From NCBI GenBank assembly GCA_963702925.1, contig OY969771.1, positions 930,001-994,000 of the forward strand: 64,000 nucleotides of DNA, read 5' to 3'. This document shows positions 54,022 to 63,148 of this stretch, piece by piece. The DNA is from CAIKMD01 sp963702925 (GTDB taxonomy: Bacteria > Pseudomonadota > Alphaproteobacteria > ATCC43930 > CGMCC-115725). The notes beneath the pieces were generated by a model. The model had not been told where the DNA came from, did no database searches, and was given only the letters and a program-made list of their open reading frames with translations. Each line of letters starts with the position of its first letter. The first letter of the stretch is position 1. A program made the translations under genes and the position numbers.

Positions 54022-54807
54022 ATGCTGTCTGTGATCATCCCGGTCTTCAACGAGCGCGCGACCTTGCCGCGCGTGCTCGCGGCCGCGAGCGCCGCCCTTC
54101 CCGATGTCGCGAAAGAGATCGTGGTCGTCGATGACGGTTCGACCGACGGGACGCGTGAATGGCTCAAGGCGACCTTTCCTGCGTCCAGCGCGCAATTCGC
54201 GCGTTTCGAACTCGATCCTGCCGGCAATCCGGTTCTCGCGCCGGCGGAAACGGGACGGAGCAACACGCTGGTGGCGATCTACCATCCGCGCAACAGCGGC
54301 AAAGGCGCCGCACTCCGCAGCGGCTTTGCCGCCGCGCAAGGCGACGTCATCATCGTCCAGGACGCCGATCTCGAATACGATCCGGCCGAATGGAGCAAGA
54401 TGTATCCCCTGATCGCCGAGCGCAAAGTCGCGGATGTCGTCTATGGCAGCCGCTTTTACGGCGCAGCGCACCGCTCGCTCTATTTCCACCACTATCTCGG
54501 CAACCGGGTGATCTCGCTGCTCTTCAACCTGCTCTACAATCAACTGCTTCAGGATATCGAGGTCGGCTACAAAATGCTGACGCGTGCGGCGAAGGACAGC
54601 CTTGTCCTGACCTGCAACGATTTCGGCACCGAGATCGAGATTTCGGCGCAGCTCGCCCGCAGCAAGGCGTGGCGCATTTACGAAGTCGGCATCACCTATT
54701 ACGGCCGCTCCTATGCCGAAGGAAAAAAAATCAATTGGAAAGACGGCGTGCGCGCGCTGTGGTACCTGGTGAAGTTCCGCTTTGCGCCGCTGACGCCGCG
54801 GCGCTGA
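54022..54807 (+). CDS. Glycosyltransferase family 2 (DPM1-like)
   Basis: A 261-residue GT-A enzyme with MLSVIIPVFNERATLPRVL, VVVDDGSTDGTREW and the DADLEYDP motif. It resembles polyprenol-phosphate mannose or glucose synthases. The ATG at 54022 is the first with full domain coverage; the longer open frame upstream overlaps the previous gene. Confidence 0.82.
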   Translation: MLSVIIPVFNERATLPRVLAAASAALPDVAKEIVVVDDGSTDGTREWLKATFPASSAQFARFELDPAGNPVLAPAETGRSNTLVAIYHPRNSGKGAALRSGFAAAQGDVIIVQDADLEYDPAEWSKMYPLIAERKVADVVYGSRFYGAAHRSLYFHHYLGNRVISLLFNLLYNQLLQDIEVGYKMLTRAAKDSLVLTCNDFGTEIEISAQLARSKAWRIYEVGITYYGRSYAEGKKINWKDGVRALWYLVKFRFAPLTPRR

Positions 54808-54843
54808 CGCCGGAGCGAGAAGCCCGCAAACCGGCCTTGGCAT

Positions 54844-55710
54844 TCATTTCCCGGTCAAAAACTCTGCGATCCAGCGGCGGTAATCCGCGTCGCGCGTGAC
54901 GCGTTTCATCAGCTCGGGCGAGGCAATGCCAGGAATGTCCTTGGGCGCCATGCCTTCGCGCAGCGCCTTCATGGTTTCGTAAACGGCGCGCGTCGCCGCC
55001 GCGATCGGCAAATGGCCCTGGATACAGATGCGTACGCGGTGCACGCCGAGATAGTCGAGGTCCTGCAGCGCGGGCGCCGGCGCGCCGATCACCAGCGGAA
55101 TCTTAATGGCATCCGCCACCGCTTCGAGCTCCGCCCTTGTCTTGGCACCGGCGAGGAAGAACGCGTCGACCCCCGCGGCTTCATAGGCCTTGGCGCGCGC
55201 GATCGTGTCGGCCAAGCCGGTGATCGCGATCGACGCGCTGCGGCCGACGATCACGAGGCTCTTATCCTGCCGTCCCGCCAAAGCAGCGCGCATCTTCCCG
55301 ACGCCTTCCTCGAGCGACAGGATTTGCGGCTTGTCCGGCGAGCCGTAGGGCACGGGAAGCACCGTATCTTCGATCGACAGACCGCAAACGCCCGCGGTTT
55401 CGAGCTCCTCCACCGTGCGCTTCACGTTGAGGGCATTGCCATAGCCGTGGTCGGCGTCGGTCATCAGCGGCAAATTGCCGGCCCGATTGATGCGCAACGC
55501 CTGATCGACAAATTCCGTGAGGGTCAGCACCACGAGGTCCGGCGCGCCCAACACGGTCAGAGAGGCCACCGAGCCCGCGAACATGCCGATCTCGTAGCCG
55601 AGATCCTCGGCGATGCGGGCCGAGATCGGATCGAAGACCGACGCCGGATGGACGCAGCGATGGCTGGCAAGCTGCGCCCGGAATTTCTCTCGACGGTCTT
55701 TCCAATTCAT
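54844..55710 (-). CDS. Isocitrate lyase/PEP mutase family protein, oxaloacetate decarboxylase-like
   Basis: A 288-residue TIM barrel. It has GYEIGMFAGSVASLTVLGAP, DADHGYGNALNVKRTVEELE and GLSIEDTVLP, with the metal-binding Asp pair in place. The overall layout matches the bacterial oxaloacetate decarboxylase PA4872 type rather than isocitrate lyase. It is divergent from gmd and not obviously connected to glycan synthesis. Confidence 0.72.
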   Translation of the reverse strand: MNWKDRREKFRAQLASHRCVHPASVFDPISARIAEDLGYEIGMFAGSVASLTVLGAPDLVVLTLTEFVDQALRINRAGNLPLMTDADHGYGNALNVKRTVEELETAGVCGLSIEDTVLPVPYGSPDKPQILSLEEGVGKMRAALAGRQDKSLVIVGRSASIAITGLADTIARAKAYEAAGVDAFFLAGAKTRAELEAVADAIKIPLVIGAPAPALQDLDYLGVHRVRICIQGHLPIAAATRAVYETMKALREGMAPKDIPGIASPELMKRVTRDADYRRWIAEFLTGK

Positions 55711-55849
55711 CCGGCGCCCCGTTCATATACTTTCTGTAACGATCTATGACTATTTTAGGACCGAAGCGGAAGAACCGCCAAGCCGATGCTTTTGCAGCTC
55801 GTTTGGCGTAGTATTCCGAGCGAGCGCGTGACACAGGGAATTCGAATTC

Positions 55850-56908
55850 ATGGCAAAGCGGGCTTTGATCACCGGCATCACCGGCCAGGACGGTGCCTAT
55901 CTGACCGAACTTCTCTTGTCCAAGGGATATGAGGTCCACGGGTTGCTGCGGCGCGCGAGCCTCTTCAACACCGACCGGATCGACCATATTTACCACGACC
56001 CCCATCTGGGCGGTCCCAATCTGACGCTCCATTACGGCGATCTCACCGACGGCACGGCGCTGCGCCGCGTGCTGGAAAAGACCGACCCCGACGAAGTCTA
56101 CAATCTCGGCGCGCAAAGCCACGTGAAGGTATCCTTCGAGGTGCCGGAATACACCGCCGACGTGGTCGGCGTCGGCGCTTTGCGGCTGCTCGACGCGCTG
56201 CGGGACCATATCGACAATGGCGGCAAAAAGGTGCGCTATTACCAGGCGGGATCGTCCGAGATGTTCGGGGCGGCGCCGCCGCCGCAAAACGAGCGCACGC
56301 CGTTCTATCCGCGCAGCCCTTATGCCGTGAGCAAGGTCGCGGCGCATTGGTACGGCGTGAATTACCGCGAGGCTTATGGCCTCTTCATCTGCAACGGGAT
56401 TCTGTTCAACCACGAAAGCCCGCGCCGAGGCGAGACCTTCGTCACTCGCAAAGTGACCCGCGCCGTCAGCCGCATCAAAGAAGGCCTCCAGGACAAGCTC
56501 TTCCTCGGCAATCTCGAGGCCAAGCGCGATTGGGGCTTTGCCGGCGATTATGTCGAAGCGATGTGGCTCATGCTGCAGCAGGAGAAACCCGACGATTACG
56601 TGGTGGCCACCGGCGAATCCTACAGCGTGCGCGAATTGGTGGAGGCTGCCTTCGCCGAGGTGCAACTGGATTGGAAAAAGCACGTCGAGCTCGATCCGCG
56701 CTATTTGCGGCCAACCGAGGTCGACGCGTTGCAGGGCGACGCGTCGAAAGCGCGGCAACAGCTTGGCTGGAATCCGAAGGTCGGCTTCAAGCAGCTCGTC
56801 GGCATGATGGTCAAGCACGATCTCAATCTTGCGCAACAGGAACGTACGCTGAAACGCGCGGGTTACGACACGCCGGCGCGCGGCGCCGCAGCGGGCGGCC
56901 AAGGCTAG
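55850..56908 (+). CDS. gmd: GDP-mannose 4,6-dehydratase
   Basis: A 352-residue SDR. It has ITGITGQDGAYLTELLLSKG at the N-terminus, LRRASLFNTDRIDHIY, and the catalytic segment SPYAVSKVAAHWYGVNYREA. It makes GDP-4-keto-6-deoxymannose from GDP-mannose, the first step to GDP-fucose. It is followed nine bases later by the fucose synthase gene. Confidence 0.95.
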   Translation: MAKRALITGITGQDGAYLTELLLSKGYEVHGLLRRASLFNTDRIDHIYHDPHLGGPNLTLHYGDLTDGTALRRVLEKTDPDEVYNLGAQSHVKVSFEVPEYTADVVGVGALRLLDALRDHIDNGGKKVRYYQAGSSEMFGAAPPPQNERTPFYPRSPYAVSKVAAHWYGVNYREAYGLFICNGILFNHESPRRGETFVTRKVTRAVSRIKEGLQDKLFLGNLEAKRDWGFAGDYVEAMWLMLQQEKPDDYVVATGESYSVRELVEAAFAEVQLDWKKHVELDPRYLRPTEVDALQGDASKARQQLGWNPKVGFKQLVGMMVKHDLNLAQQERTLKRAGYDTPARGAAAGGQG

Positions 56909-56916
56909 GTCTCGAC

Positions 56917-57870
56917 ATGTCTGCGGCGACCTTTTCGTTAGCGGGCCGGCGCGTCTTCGTGGCCGGACATCGTGGCATGGTGGGCAGCGCGCTGGTGCGC
57001 CGACTCCAGTCGTGCGGCTGCGAGATCCTGACGGTCGCCAGCAAAGAGGTGGATCTGCGCCGGCAGGGGCCGACCGAAGCTTGGATGGAATCCGCCCGCC
57101 CGGATGTCGTCTTCGTCGCCGCGGCGACGGTCGGCGGGATCCTCGCCAATGACACGCGGCCCGCCGAATTCCTTTACGACAACATGATGATCGAGGGAAA
57201 CCTGATCGAGGCGGCGCGGCGCATCGGCGTCAAAAAGCTCCTCTTCCTCGGCTCGTCCTGCATCTATCCGCGCCTCGCCAAACAGCCGATGGCCGAAGAG
57301 GAATTGCTGACCGGCGCGCTCGAGCCCACGAACCAATGGTATGCGATCGCGAAGATCGCCGGGCTGAAGCTGTGCGCTGCTTATCGAAGGCAATATGGCT
57401 GCGATTTCATCTCGGCGCAGCCGACCAATCTCTACGGCCCCGGCGACACCTATGATCTCAAGGCGAGTCATGTGATTCCAGCGCTGATCGCCAAGGCCCA
57501 CCACGCCAAGATCACCAATGCGGCGGAGATCGAAATTTGGGGCACGGGCAAGCCGCGGCGCGAATTCCTCCATGTCGACGATCTCGCGGACGCGCTGGTC
57601 TTCCTGATGGAAAACTATTCCGACGAAAGCCACGTCAATGTCGGCTGGGGGGAGGATATCACGATCGCCGAGCTTGCGGCGCTGGTCGCCGAGGTCGTCG
57701 GCTTCAAGGGAAAGCTGCGTTACGCGACCGACAAGCCGGATGGCAGCCCGCGCAAGCTTTTGGATGTCGGGCTCATGAACCGTCTCGGCTGGCACGCCAA
57801 GATCCCTTTGCGCGAGGGGCTCGCCAACGCCTATCGCTGGTTCGTCGCGAACGCGGCGAACAAGATTTAG
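56917..57870 (+). CDS. fcl: GDP-L-fucose synthase
   Basis: A 317-residue SDR with VAGHRGMVGSALVRRLQ, GSSCIYPRLAKQPMAEEELL and the NQWYAIAKIAGLKLC active-site stretch. It performs the 3,5-epimerisation and reduction to GDP-L-fucose. The ATG at 56917 lies eight bases past the gmd stop. With gmd it supplies GDP-fucose to the glycan. Confidence 0.93.
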   Translation: MSAATFSLAGRRVFVAGHRGMVGSALVRRLQSCGCEILTVASKEVDLRRQGPTEAWMESARPDVVFVAAATVGGILANDTRPAEFLYDNMMIEGNLIEAARRIGVKKLLFLGSSCIYPRLAKQPMAEEELLTGALEPTNQWYAIAKIAGLKLCAAYRRQYGCDFISAQPTNLYGPGDTYDLKASHVIPALIAKAHHAKITNAAEIEIWGTGKPRREFLHVDDLADALVFLMENYSDESHVNVGWGEDITIAELAALVAEVVGFKGKLRYATDKPDGSPRKLLDVGLMNRLGWHAKIPLREGLANAYRWFVANAANKI

Positions 57871-57906
57871 CCGAGCGCGGCGGTCGCGAACGCCGCTCAG
57901 AATTCT

Positions 57907-58803
57907 TTATTGCCGGTTCTTGCGCCACCATTCGAGCGTAGCGGCGAGCCCCGCATCCAAATCGTAACGGGGCGAGAAGCCGACCTCGGTCGTCAGGCGC
58001 TCGACCTTGGCCGCGATCCTTTCCGGCTCCTCCTTCGAATTCGCGCGGGCCAGCATCTGGGGCTCAACCGTCCCGGCAAGGCGGGCAATCGTCGCGACGA
58101 TCGCGCGGATCGACACCGGCCTTCCCGACGCGATATTGACGATGCCGGTTGCGGCGCTGTCCAACAGTGCCACGAGCGCGCCGGCAACATCGTCGACATG
58201 AAGATAATCCCGCTCATGAGTAAGGCACCCGACATCGAGCGGTATCCCGCGCAAGATTGCTCTGATCGAGCTGGAGACGAGCCGACCGGGCGGTTCATTC
58301 GGGCCGTAAAGAAAGAAAACGCGCCCCCAAGCAACGCTGACTTCCAATTCGCGCCCGGCCGCCTCGACCACCTCGCGCAGCGCATTCTTCGCCGTGCCAT
58401 AGAGGCTGCGCGGCCGCGACGGCGTCGCGGTCTCCGAGAAGGTTGCGCCGCCCCATTCATACTCGGCGCAGCTTCCCGCGAACGTCGCCCGTTGGCCGCC
58501 GCCCTCGACAAAACTGCGAAAGAGCTCGAGGCTGGCCGCCACCCAGGCAAGATTGTCGATCGCGGTCCAGAATTTTCCGGGCTCGACATACCAGGCAAGG
58601 TGAAGCAGATGCGTCGGGCGGACGTCGGCAATCAGACTTGCCGCCGCGCCCGGCGACAGCAGATCGGCGCGATGGAAGGTCGCGTGCTGAAAATCGACCT
58701 CGTGGCGGCCGACCGCATGGATGTCATAACCGTGCGACACGAGGTGCTGCAGCGCCGGCCGGCCGATAAACCCACTCGCTCCCGTGACGAGTACCCGTTT
58801 CAT
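57907..58803 (-). CDS. NAD-dependent epimerase/dehydratase
   Basis: A 298-residue extended SDR. It has VLVTGASGFIGRPALQHLVS, GSCAEYEWGG and SLYGTAKNALREV with the Tyr-x3-Lys pair. The sugar substrate is not known. It is convergent with fcl and heads the leftward operon's downstream end. Confidence 0.83.
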   Translation of the reverse strand: MKRVLVTGASGFIGRPALQHLVSHGYDIHAVGRHEVDFQHATFHRADLLSPGAAASLIADVRPTHLLHLAWYVEPGKFWTAIDNLAWVAASLELFRSFVEGGGQRATFAGSCAEYEWGGATFSETATPSRPRSLYGTAKNALREVVEAAGRELEVSVAWGRVFFLYGPNEPPGRLVSSSIRAILRGIPLDVGCLTHERDYLHVDDVAGALVALLDSAATGIVNIASGRPVSIRAIVATIARLAGTVEPQMLARANSKEEPERIAAKVERLTTEVGFSPRYDLDAGLAATLEWWRKNRQ

Positions 58804-58891
58804 CGGATCATCCTAGGGCGACCGCGAGCGAATTTGCCATATCTGTTTGTCGCGCGATCCGCGTCGTGCCGCTTGCCGGACGGGGTCCGGA

Positions 58892-59548
58892 CTATTCGCA
58901 AATCGTCCAGAAATAATCGCCGGTATAGCCCGCCTCGGCAAAGGCTTCGCGCCAGGTTTCGGGGTAGCCGTGAAAATCGGCCGTCAACACCCATTCGAGA
59001 AAGAGCGCGCGTTGGGCTTCGGTGTGATAGGCGTCGACTTGGACGAAGGCGCGGCCGCCCGATACGCGTTGAATTTCACGCAACGCCCTGATCGCGCCGG
59101 CGCGGTCGAAATTATGCAGCGTATTGATCGAGAGGACCGCGGCAAAGCTGTTGTCGGGAAAAGGCAGCCGGTCGGCCGAGCCAAGATGAAGCCGGCCGAC
59201 GACTTCCGTCTCGCAATGCATCAGCGCGTAGTCCGAGATGTCGAGGCCGAAGGCTTCGAGACCCGGGCAGACTTGCATGAGATCCTTCACCAGAAAGCCT
59301 TTGGCGCAGCCGACATCGAGCACGCGATCGCCCGCCTTCAGGCCGAAATGAGCGACGATATCGCGTGCCACGGGAACCCATCGCCCGTCATAGCGATAGC
59401 CGCCATAGCCGAACTTGCGCAGGCCGTCGAAGTATTCTTGCCCGAAACGCCGCGCGGTCGCGATCACGTCTTCGGTTTTCGCTTCGGCGCGCGCGTGCAC
59501 ATTGCGTTTCGTGCGCGGCAATTTCGACAACAAATCGATCTCGGCCAT
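58892..59548 (-). CDS. Class I SAM-dependent methyltransferase
   Basis: A 218-residue protein. Motif I VLDVGCAKGFLVKDL is followed by AFGLDISDYAL and SADRLPFPDNSFAAVLSINT. It may methylate a sugar in the local glycan. The ATG at 59548 is three bases beyond the Nudix stop. Confidence 0.8.
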   Translation of the reverse strand: MAEIDLLSKLPRTKRNVHARAEAKTEDVIATARRFGQEYFDGLRKFGYGGYRYDGRWVPVARDIVAHFGLKAGDRVLDVGCAKGFLVKDLMQVCPGLEAFGLDISDYALMHCETEVVGRLHLGSADRLPFPDNSFAAVLSINTLHNFDRAGAIRALREIQRVSGGRAFVQVDAYHTEAQRALFLEWVLTADFHGYPETWREAFAEAGYTGDYFWTICE

Positions 59549-59551
59549 AGC

Positions 59552-60046
59552 TCAAGCCTCTTGCTCCGGCTGCAAGCGTCCGCGATTGACGTGCAGCCAC
59601 AAAAGAAAATTGTCATAAGGCGTGAGGCGGAGCTGCGCCAAGGCTTCGATGCCCGTGAACGCGCGAACTTCGCTTCCCTCGCCAAGCCGAAGCCGCGCGA
59701 ACTGAACCTCGCTCAGCCGCGCCTCGTAATAGTCGCGATAAAGCATCGGGCCGCCGCAGAAAGCGAGATCGAAGGTCAGTTTACTGAAGTAGCGTAGGGC
59801 TCCCGGTGCGAGTTCAAGCCCGAGCTCTTCGTGCAGCTCGCGTTGGAGCGCGGCAAGAGGGCCGCCATCGCTCGCCTCGACCGCCCCGCCGAAGCAGCCC
59901 CAACAGCCGGGGAAGAATATCCCGGGCTTGCTGTCGCGCAGCTGCAACACATAACGGTCGTCCGGCGTCAAGAGAATCGCCGCCACCGCATTGGCGGGAT
60001 GGAGCGGGCTGGTATCGGCGAGAAGCTCGCTATAGGTCGCGGTCAT
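59552..60046 (-). CDS. Nudix hydrolase, slightly divergent box
   Basis: A 164-residue protein with GCFGGAVEASDGGPLAALQ followed by RELHEELGL. The catalytic REL-x-EELG core is intact, but an Asp replaces the first Glu and there is one extra residue in the spacer compared with the textbook box. GDP-mannose or NDP-sugar hydrolysis is plausible from context. The start is the ATG at 60046. Confidence 0.75.
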   Translation of the reverse strand: MTATYSELLADTSPLHPANAVAAILLTPDDRYVLQLRDSKPGIFFPGCWGCFGGAVEASDGGPLAALQRELHEELGLELAPGALRYFSKLTFDLAFCGGPMLYRDYYEARLSEVQFARLRLGEGSEVRAFTGIEALAQLRLTPYDNFLLWLHVNRGRLQPEQEA

Positions 60047-60056
60047 GCCAGCTGCC

Positions 60057-60935
60057 CTACGCCGCCTCTTCGCCCTGCGCCGCCGCGAGTCCCGCGGCGA
60101 GCGGCGTATATGAAAAATCGCCGAACGCGGCCCGGCATGCGGCGATGTCGAAGGGACGATAGCCGTTATGCGGCATCGGGCCAACACGCGGCGTGGCCAC
60201 GATCGGTGCGGCACGCCCGGAAAGCCGCGCAACCGTCTCGGCGATGTCGCGAAAGCTCGTCACCTCGCCCGTGGCGATATTGAGCGCGCCGGTCGAACGG
60301 CGAAATAGGACGCGTGCCGCAAGCTCGGCCACGTCGCTGACGAGAACATGATCGCGCCGCTCTTCGCCATTGCCGAAGAGCGTGATCGTCTCGCCTTTGG
60401 CAGCAAGCCGCCGGAAGCGATTGGGACCGTAGCCGTTATGCGGATCGCCCGCGCCGTAAACCAGGGTCGGCCGCAGGCAGGCCAAAGGCGCTTTCACCTC
60501 GGCGCGAAACGCGATCTCGCGCGCCAAATGCATGACGCCGTGAAGCGTGTCGGGCGCCATGGGCGATGCCTCGGTCAACGGCACCGGGCCGTCCGCATAG
60601 ACAGCATCAGAGCTGATATTGACCAGATGGGAAAGCTTCGCCTTTCCCGCCGCCTTGGTGAGCGCGAGAATGAAACTCATGTTGTCGCGCAACATCGCGA
60701 CATTCTTGCAAGGCGCGATGGCGGAAGCGGCGACGACCGCATCGCCGTCGCGCAGCAACGCCGCGAGACGCTCGGCCGCATCGGCGGCCAGAAGATCGAC
60801 CTCGCGCCGGCCAACGCGCAAGGTCGGCACGCCGGCCCGTTCGAGACGCTGGGCAATCGCGTTGCCGATGAAGCCGTTGGCGCCGATGACGACGACACGG
60901 GCCGGCGCGACCGGTTCGTTTAGGTGCTGAAGGAT
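60057..60935 (-). CDS. NAD-dependent epimerase with apparent ATC start
   Basis: A 292-residue extended SDR if begun at 60935. The Rossmann motif RVVVIGANGFIGNAIAQRL lies in frame upstream of every ATG, GTG or TTG: the first ordinary start is GTG 60830, after the cofactor site. Between the previous gene's stop (60949) and this motif is AAGGGGAGG, then five bases and ATC, then an open frame. An ATC start fits best; a sequencing error at an ATG is the simple alternative. NISSDAVYADGPVPLTEAS is the conserved active-site neighbourhood. Confidence 0.65.
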   Translation of the reverse strand: MLQHLNEPVAPARVVVIGANGFIGNAIAQRLERAGVPTLRVGRREVDLLAADAAERLAALLRDGDAVVAASAIAPCKNVAMLRDNMSFILALTKAAGKAKLSHLVNISSDAVYADGPVPLTEASPMAPDTLHGVMHLAREIAFRAEVKAPLACLRPTLVYGAGDPHNGYGPNRFRRLAAKGETITLFGNGEERRDHVLVSDVAELAARVLFRRSTGALNIATGEVTSFRDIAETVARLSGRAAPIVATPRVGPMPHNGYRPFDIAACRAAFGDFSYTPLAAGLAAAQGEEAA

Positions 60936-60948
60936 GGTGGCCTCCCCT

Positions 60949-62226
60949 TCAAGCCGGCATCAAGGCCGGCATGCCGAGCGTATGATATTCAAATCCCGAT
61001 GCCGCCGCCGCCTTGCCGTCGAGCAGCCGATAGGGATCGATGATCAGCCGCCCCGTCATCACGCGCCGCAAATCGGCAACGGCAAGATCGCGATATTGCG
61101 GCCAAGGCGTGGCGATCACCAGCGCCTCGGCGCCTTCGGCGCAAAGCAGAGGCTCCGCGCAGCCGCGCGCGAAGGGCACAACCGACGCCGCAACGACCGG
61201 GTCGTGGACGCGGACATCCTTGCCCGCGAGATGCGCCAGCAAGACAAGCGAAGGCGAATTTTTCGTCGAATGCGTATTCTCCTTGTAGGCGAGACCCAGA
61301 ACCGCGACCGCGGCGTCGGGCTTGCCGGCGAGCAGCCGATCCCGCAAGACGCGCCAGCACCAATCCTTGCGATAGGTCGAATTCGCGACCCAAGCGTCGA
61401 CCACGCTGGAATCGGTTCCTTTCGCCGCGGCGATGTCGAGAACGCTGCGCAAATCGCGCTCGAGATTGCCGCCCGAAATGCCGAGGCCCGGGGTGAGATA
61501 GCTGTAGGGGCCGATGCGGCGATCGAGCTTCAGCGCCGGCACGATCTCCGACCAATCGGCGCCGACCGCCTCGCTGACTTCCGCCAGGGTATTGGCGACG
61601 CTGACCGACGCGACGAGGCAGAAATTGATGCTGATCTTGGCGAGCTCCGCGCTCTCGTAACGCATCGTCAGAATGGGACAGGCGAAAGCGTCGAGAAGCT
61701 GGCGATACGCCGGCGGCAACGGAAGCGCGGGATCGGCGCAGCCGACGATGAACCGCTCCGGGCTGAAGGCGCGTTCGACCGCCCGCCCGAAGATCAGGGT
61801 TTCGACCTGATAGATGAGCCGGTCGTGAGGCAGGTCGCGCAGGCCGCGCGTGAAACCGGGCGGCACCTGGCAAAGAATGACGAGAACGGCGTTCGCGCGC
61901 AGCTGCGGCGCAACCAGGGCGATCAAGGCGCGAATCGGCGCGAGGTCGCTTTTCGCCTGGTCGTCGGTCGGAACGTCGGCGGCGATATAGACCACGTCGG
62001 CCGTGCCGAGCGCGGCCGGATCAGCCGAGAAGCGCAGCCGCGCCCGGTGCTCGGCGGCGAGCGCCTCCAGGCCGGGCTCGACGACGGGGAAACGGTGTTC
62101 GCGCAAGCGTTCGACCAGCGCCTTGTCGGCATCATAGCCGATCACGTTGAAACCGCGCGCTGCGGTCGCCACCGCCGAATTGATCCCGAGATGGGTCATC
62201 CCCGCAAAGGCAACGGTCACCGTCAC
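60949..62226 (-). CDS. UDP-glucose/GDP-mannose dehydrogenase-like protein lacking catalytic Cys
   Basis: A 425-residue protein of the nucleotide-sugar dehydrogenase family. The middle domain keeps ELAKISINFCLVASVSVANT (the catalytic Lys and Asn region). In place of the usual GGSCFPKD loop it has SGGNLERD (251-258), so the catalytic Cys aligns with Asn254. The N-terminal AGMTHLGINSA also departs from the normal glycine motif. A full four-electron oxidation to a uronic acid is therefore unlikely. The start is GTG 62226, overlapping the previous stop. Confidence 0.75.
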   Translation of the reverse strand: MTVTVAFAGMTHLGINSAVATAARGFNVIGYDADKALVERLREHRFPVVEPGLEALAAEHRARLRFSADPAALGTADVVYIAADVPTDDQAKSDLAPIRALIALVAPQLRANAVLVILCQVPPGFTRGLRDLPHDRLIYQVETLIFGRAVERAFSPERFIVGCADPALPLPPAYRQLLDAFACPILTMRYESAELAKISINFCLVASVSVANTLAEVSEAVGADWSEIVPALKLDRRIGPYSYLTPGLGISGGNLERDLRSVLDIAAAKGTDSSVVDAWVANSTYRKDWCWRVLRDRLLAGKPDAAVAVLGLAYKENTHSTKNSPSLVLLAHLAGKDVRVHDPVVAASVVPFARGCAEPLLCAEGAEALVIATPWPQYRDLAVADLRRVMTGRLIIDPYRLLDGKAAAASGFEYHTLGMPALMPA

Positions 62227-63143
62227 GACGCCACCGCGGCGCCGAGCCGGCGCAGGCTTTGTTGCAGCCAAAGATCATTCGCGAGGCTGGTCTCGACGCG
62301 CGAGAGACACAGTTGCTTGAAATGCGCGTATTCGATCGCCCAGGTCGGATCGTCCTGAACCAAGGTCACCGCCTCTTCGGGCGGCCGGCCCGACGGCAAG
62401 ACGCGCATCCGCTTGGTAAACGTGGTCGGGCCCCATTTGCACAGCAATTCGATATGCGCCGTGCCCTTCTCGGCCAGGATGTCGCAGGTGAAATGATTGC
62501 GCCACATCAGCAACGTCATCTCGAGCTCGATCCGCGGCGCGCCTTCATCCGAGCCGATCACGACATGATCGGGTGCGCGGTTCTCGAAGCGATTGACCGA
62601 GATGACATGGAAATTGTCGCCGATATCGCCGAACCAAAAGCGGCAGGTGTCGAGCAGGTGCGAGCCCAGATCGGGCAACACGCCGGCGCCTTGATCCCGC
62701 CACGCCGATTCGCGCACGAGGCGCGCCGTGCCATTGCCGTAGAACATCCGGCAGGAATAAACGCGCCCGAGCTCGCCGGAGCCGATCAGATTGCGCATCC
62801 GCACATAATGCGGCTCGAAACGGTGATTATAGGCCGTATAGCAGACGACGCCTTTGGCGCGCGCGATCCGCTCGAGCTCGAGGATCTGCTCGTCGCGTTC
62901 GGCCCAAAGCGGCTTTTCGACCAGCACGTGCTTGCCGTTCGCGAGAAAATATTTGAGCAGCTCGAATTTCGGTTCGTCCGGAATGCAAGCGAGTACCGCG
63001 TCATAGGCATCGAGCGGCACGCTTTGAGCGGTTTTGTACTCGGCCTCGGGGTTCACGGGATCGACCGAAGCGACATAGTCCGCGCCGGCGAACTTGCGGC
63101 GTTTGTAACCTTGCACGCCGAGGCCGACGACGATGGCGCGCAC
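62223..63143 (-). CDS. Gfo/Idh/MocA-family oxidoreductase
   Basis: A 306-residue protein. The Rossmann start RAIVVGLGVQGYKRRKF is followed by GKHVLVEKPLW, with the EKP signature. The family oxidises or reduces sugar derivatives with NAD(P). The start is the GTG 63143, six bases past the preceding stop. It is part of the same leftward operon as the dehydrogenase-like gene. Confidence 0.8.
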   Translation of the reverse strand: MRAIVVGLGVQGYKRRKFAGADYVASVDPVNPEAEYKTAQSVPLDAYDAVLACIPDEPKFELLKYFLANGKHVLVEKPLWAERDEQILELERIARAKGVVCYTAYNHRFEPHYVRMRNLIGSGELGRVYSCRMFYGNGTARLVRESAWRDQGAGVLPDLGSHLLDTCRFWFGDIGDNFHVISVNRFENRAPDHVVIGSDEGAPRIELEMTLLMWRNHFTCDILAEKGTAHIELLCKWGPTTFTKRMRVLPSGRPPEEAVTLVQDDPTWAIEYAHFKQLCLSRVETSLANDLWLQQSLRRLGAAVAS

Positions 63144-63148
63144 GCCCC

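Noticed and set aside
47806..57870. A nodulation (Nod factor) gene cluster because of the NodU-like and GDP-fucose genes
   Set aside because: No nodABC, nodZ or nod-box-like element is seen; these enzymes are also common in surface polysaccharide loci.
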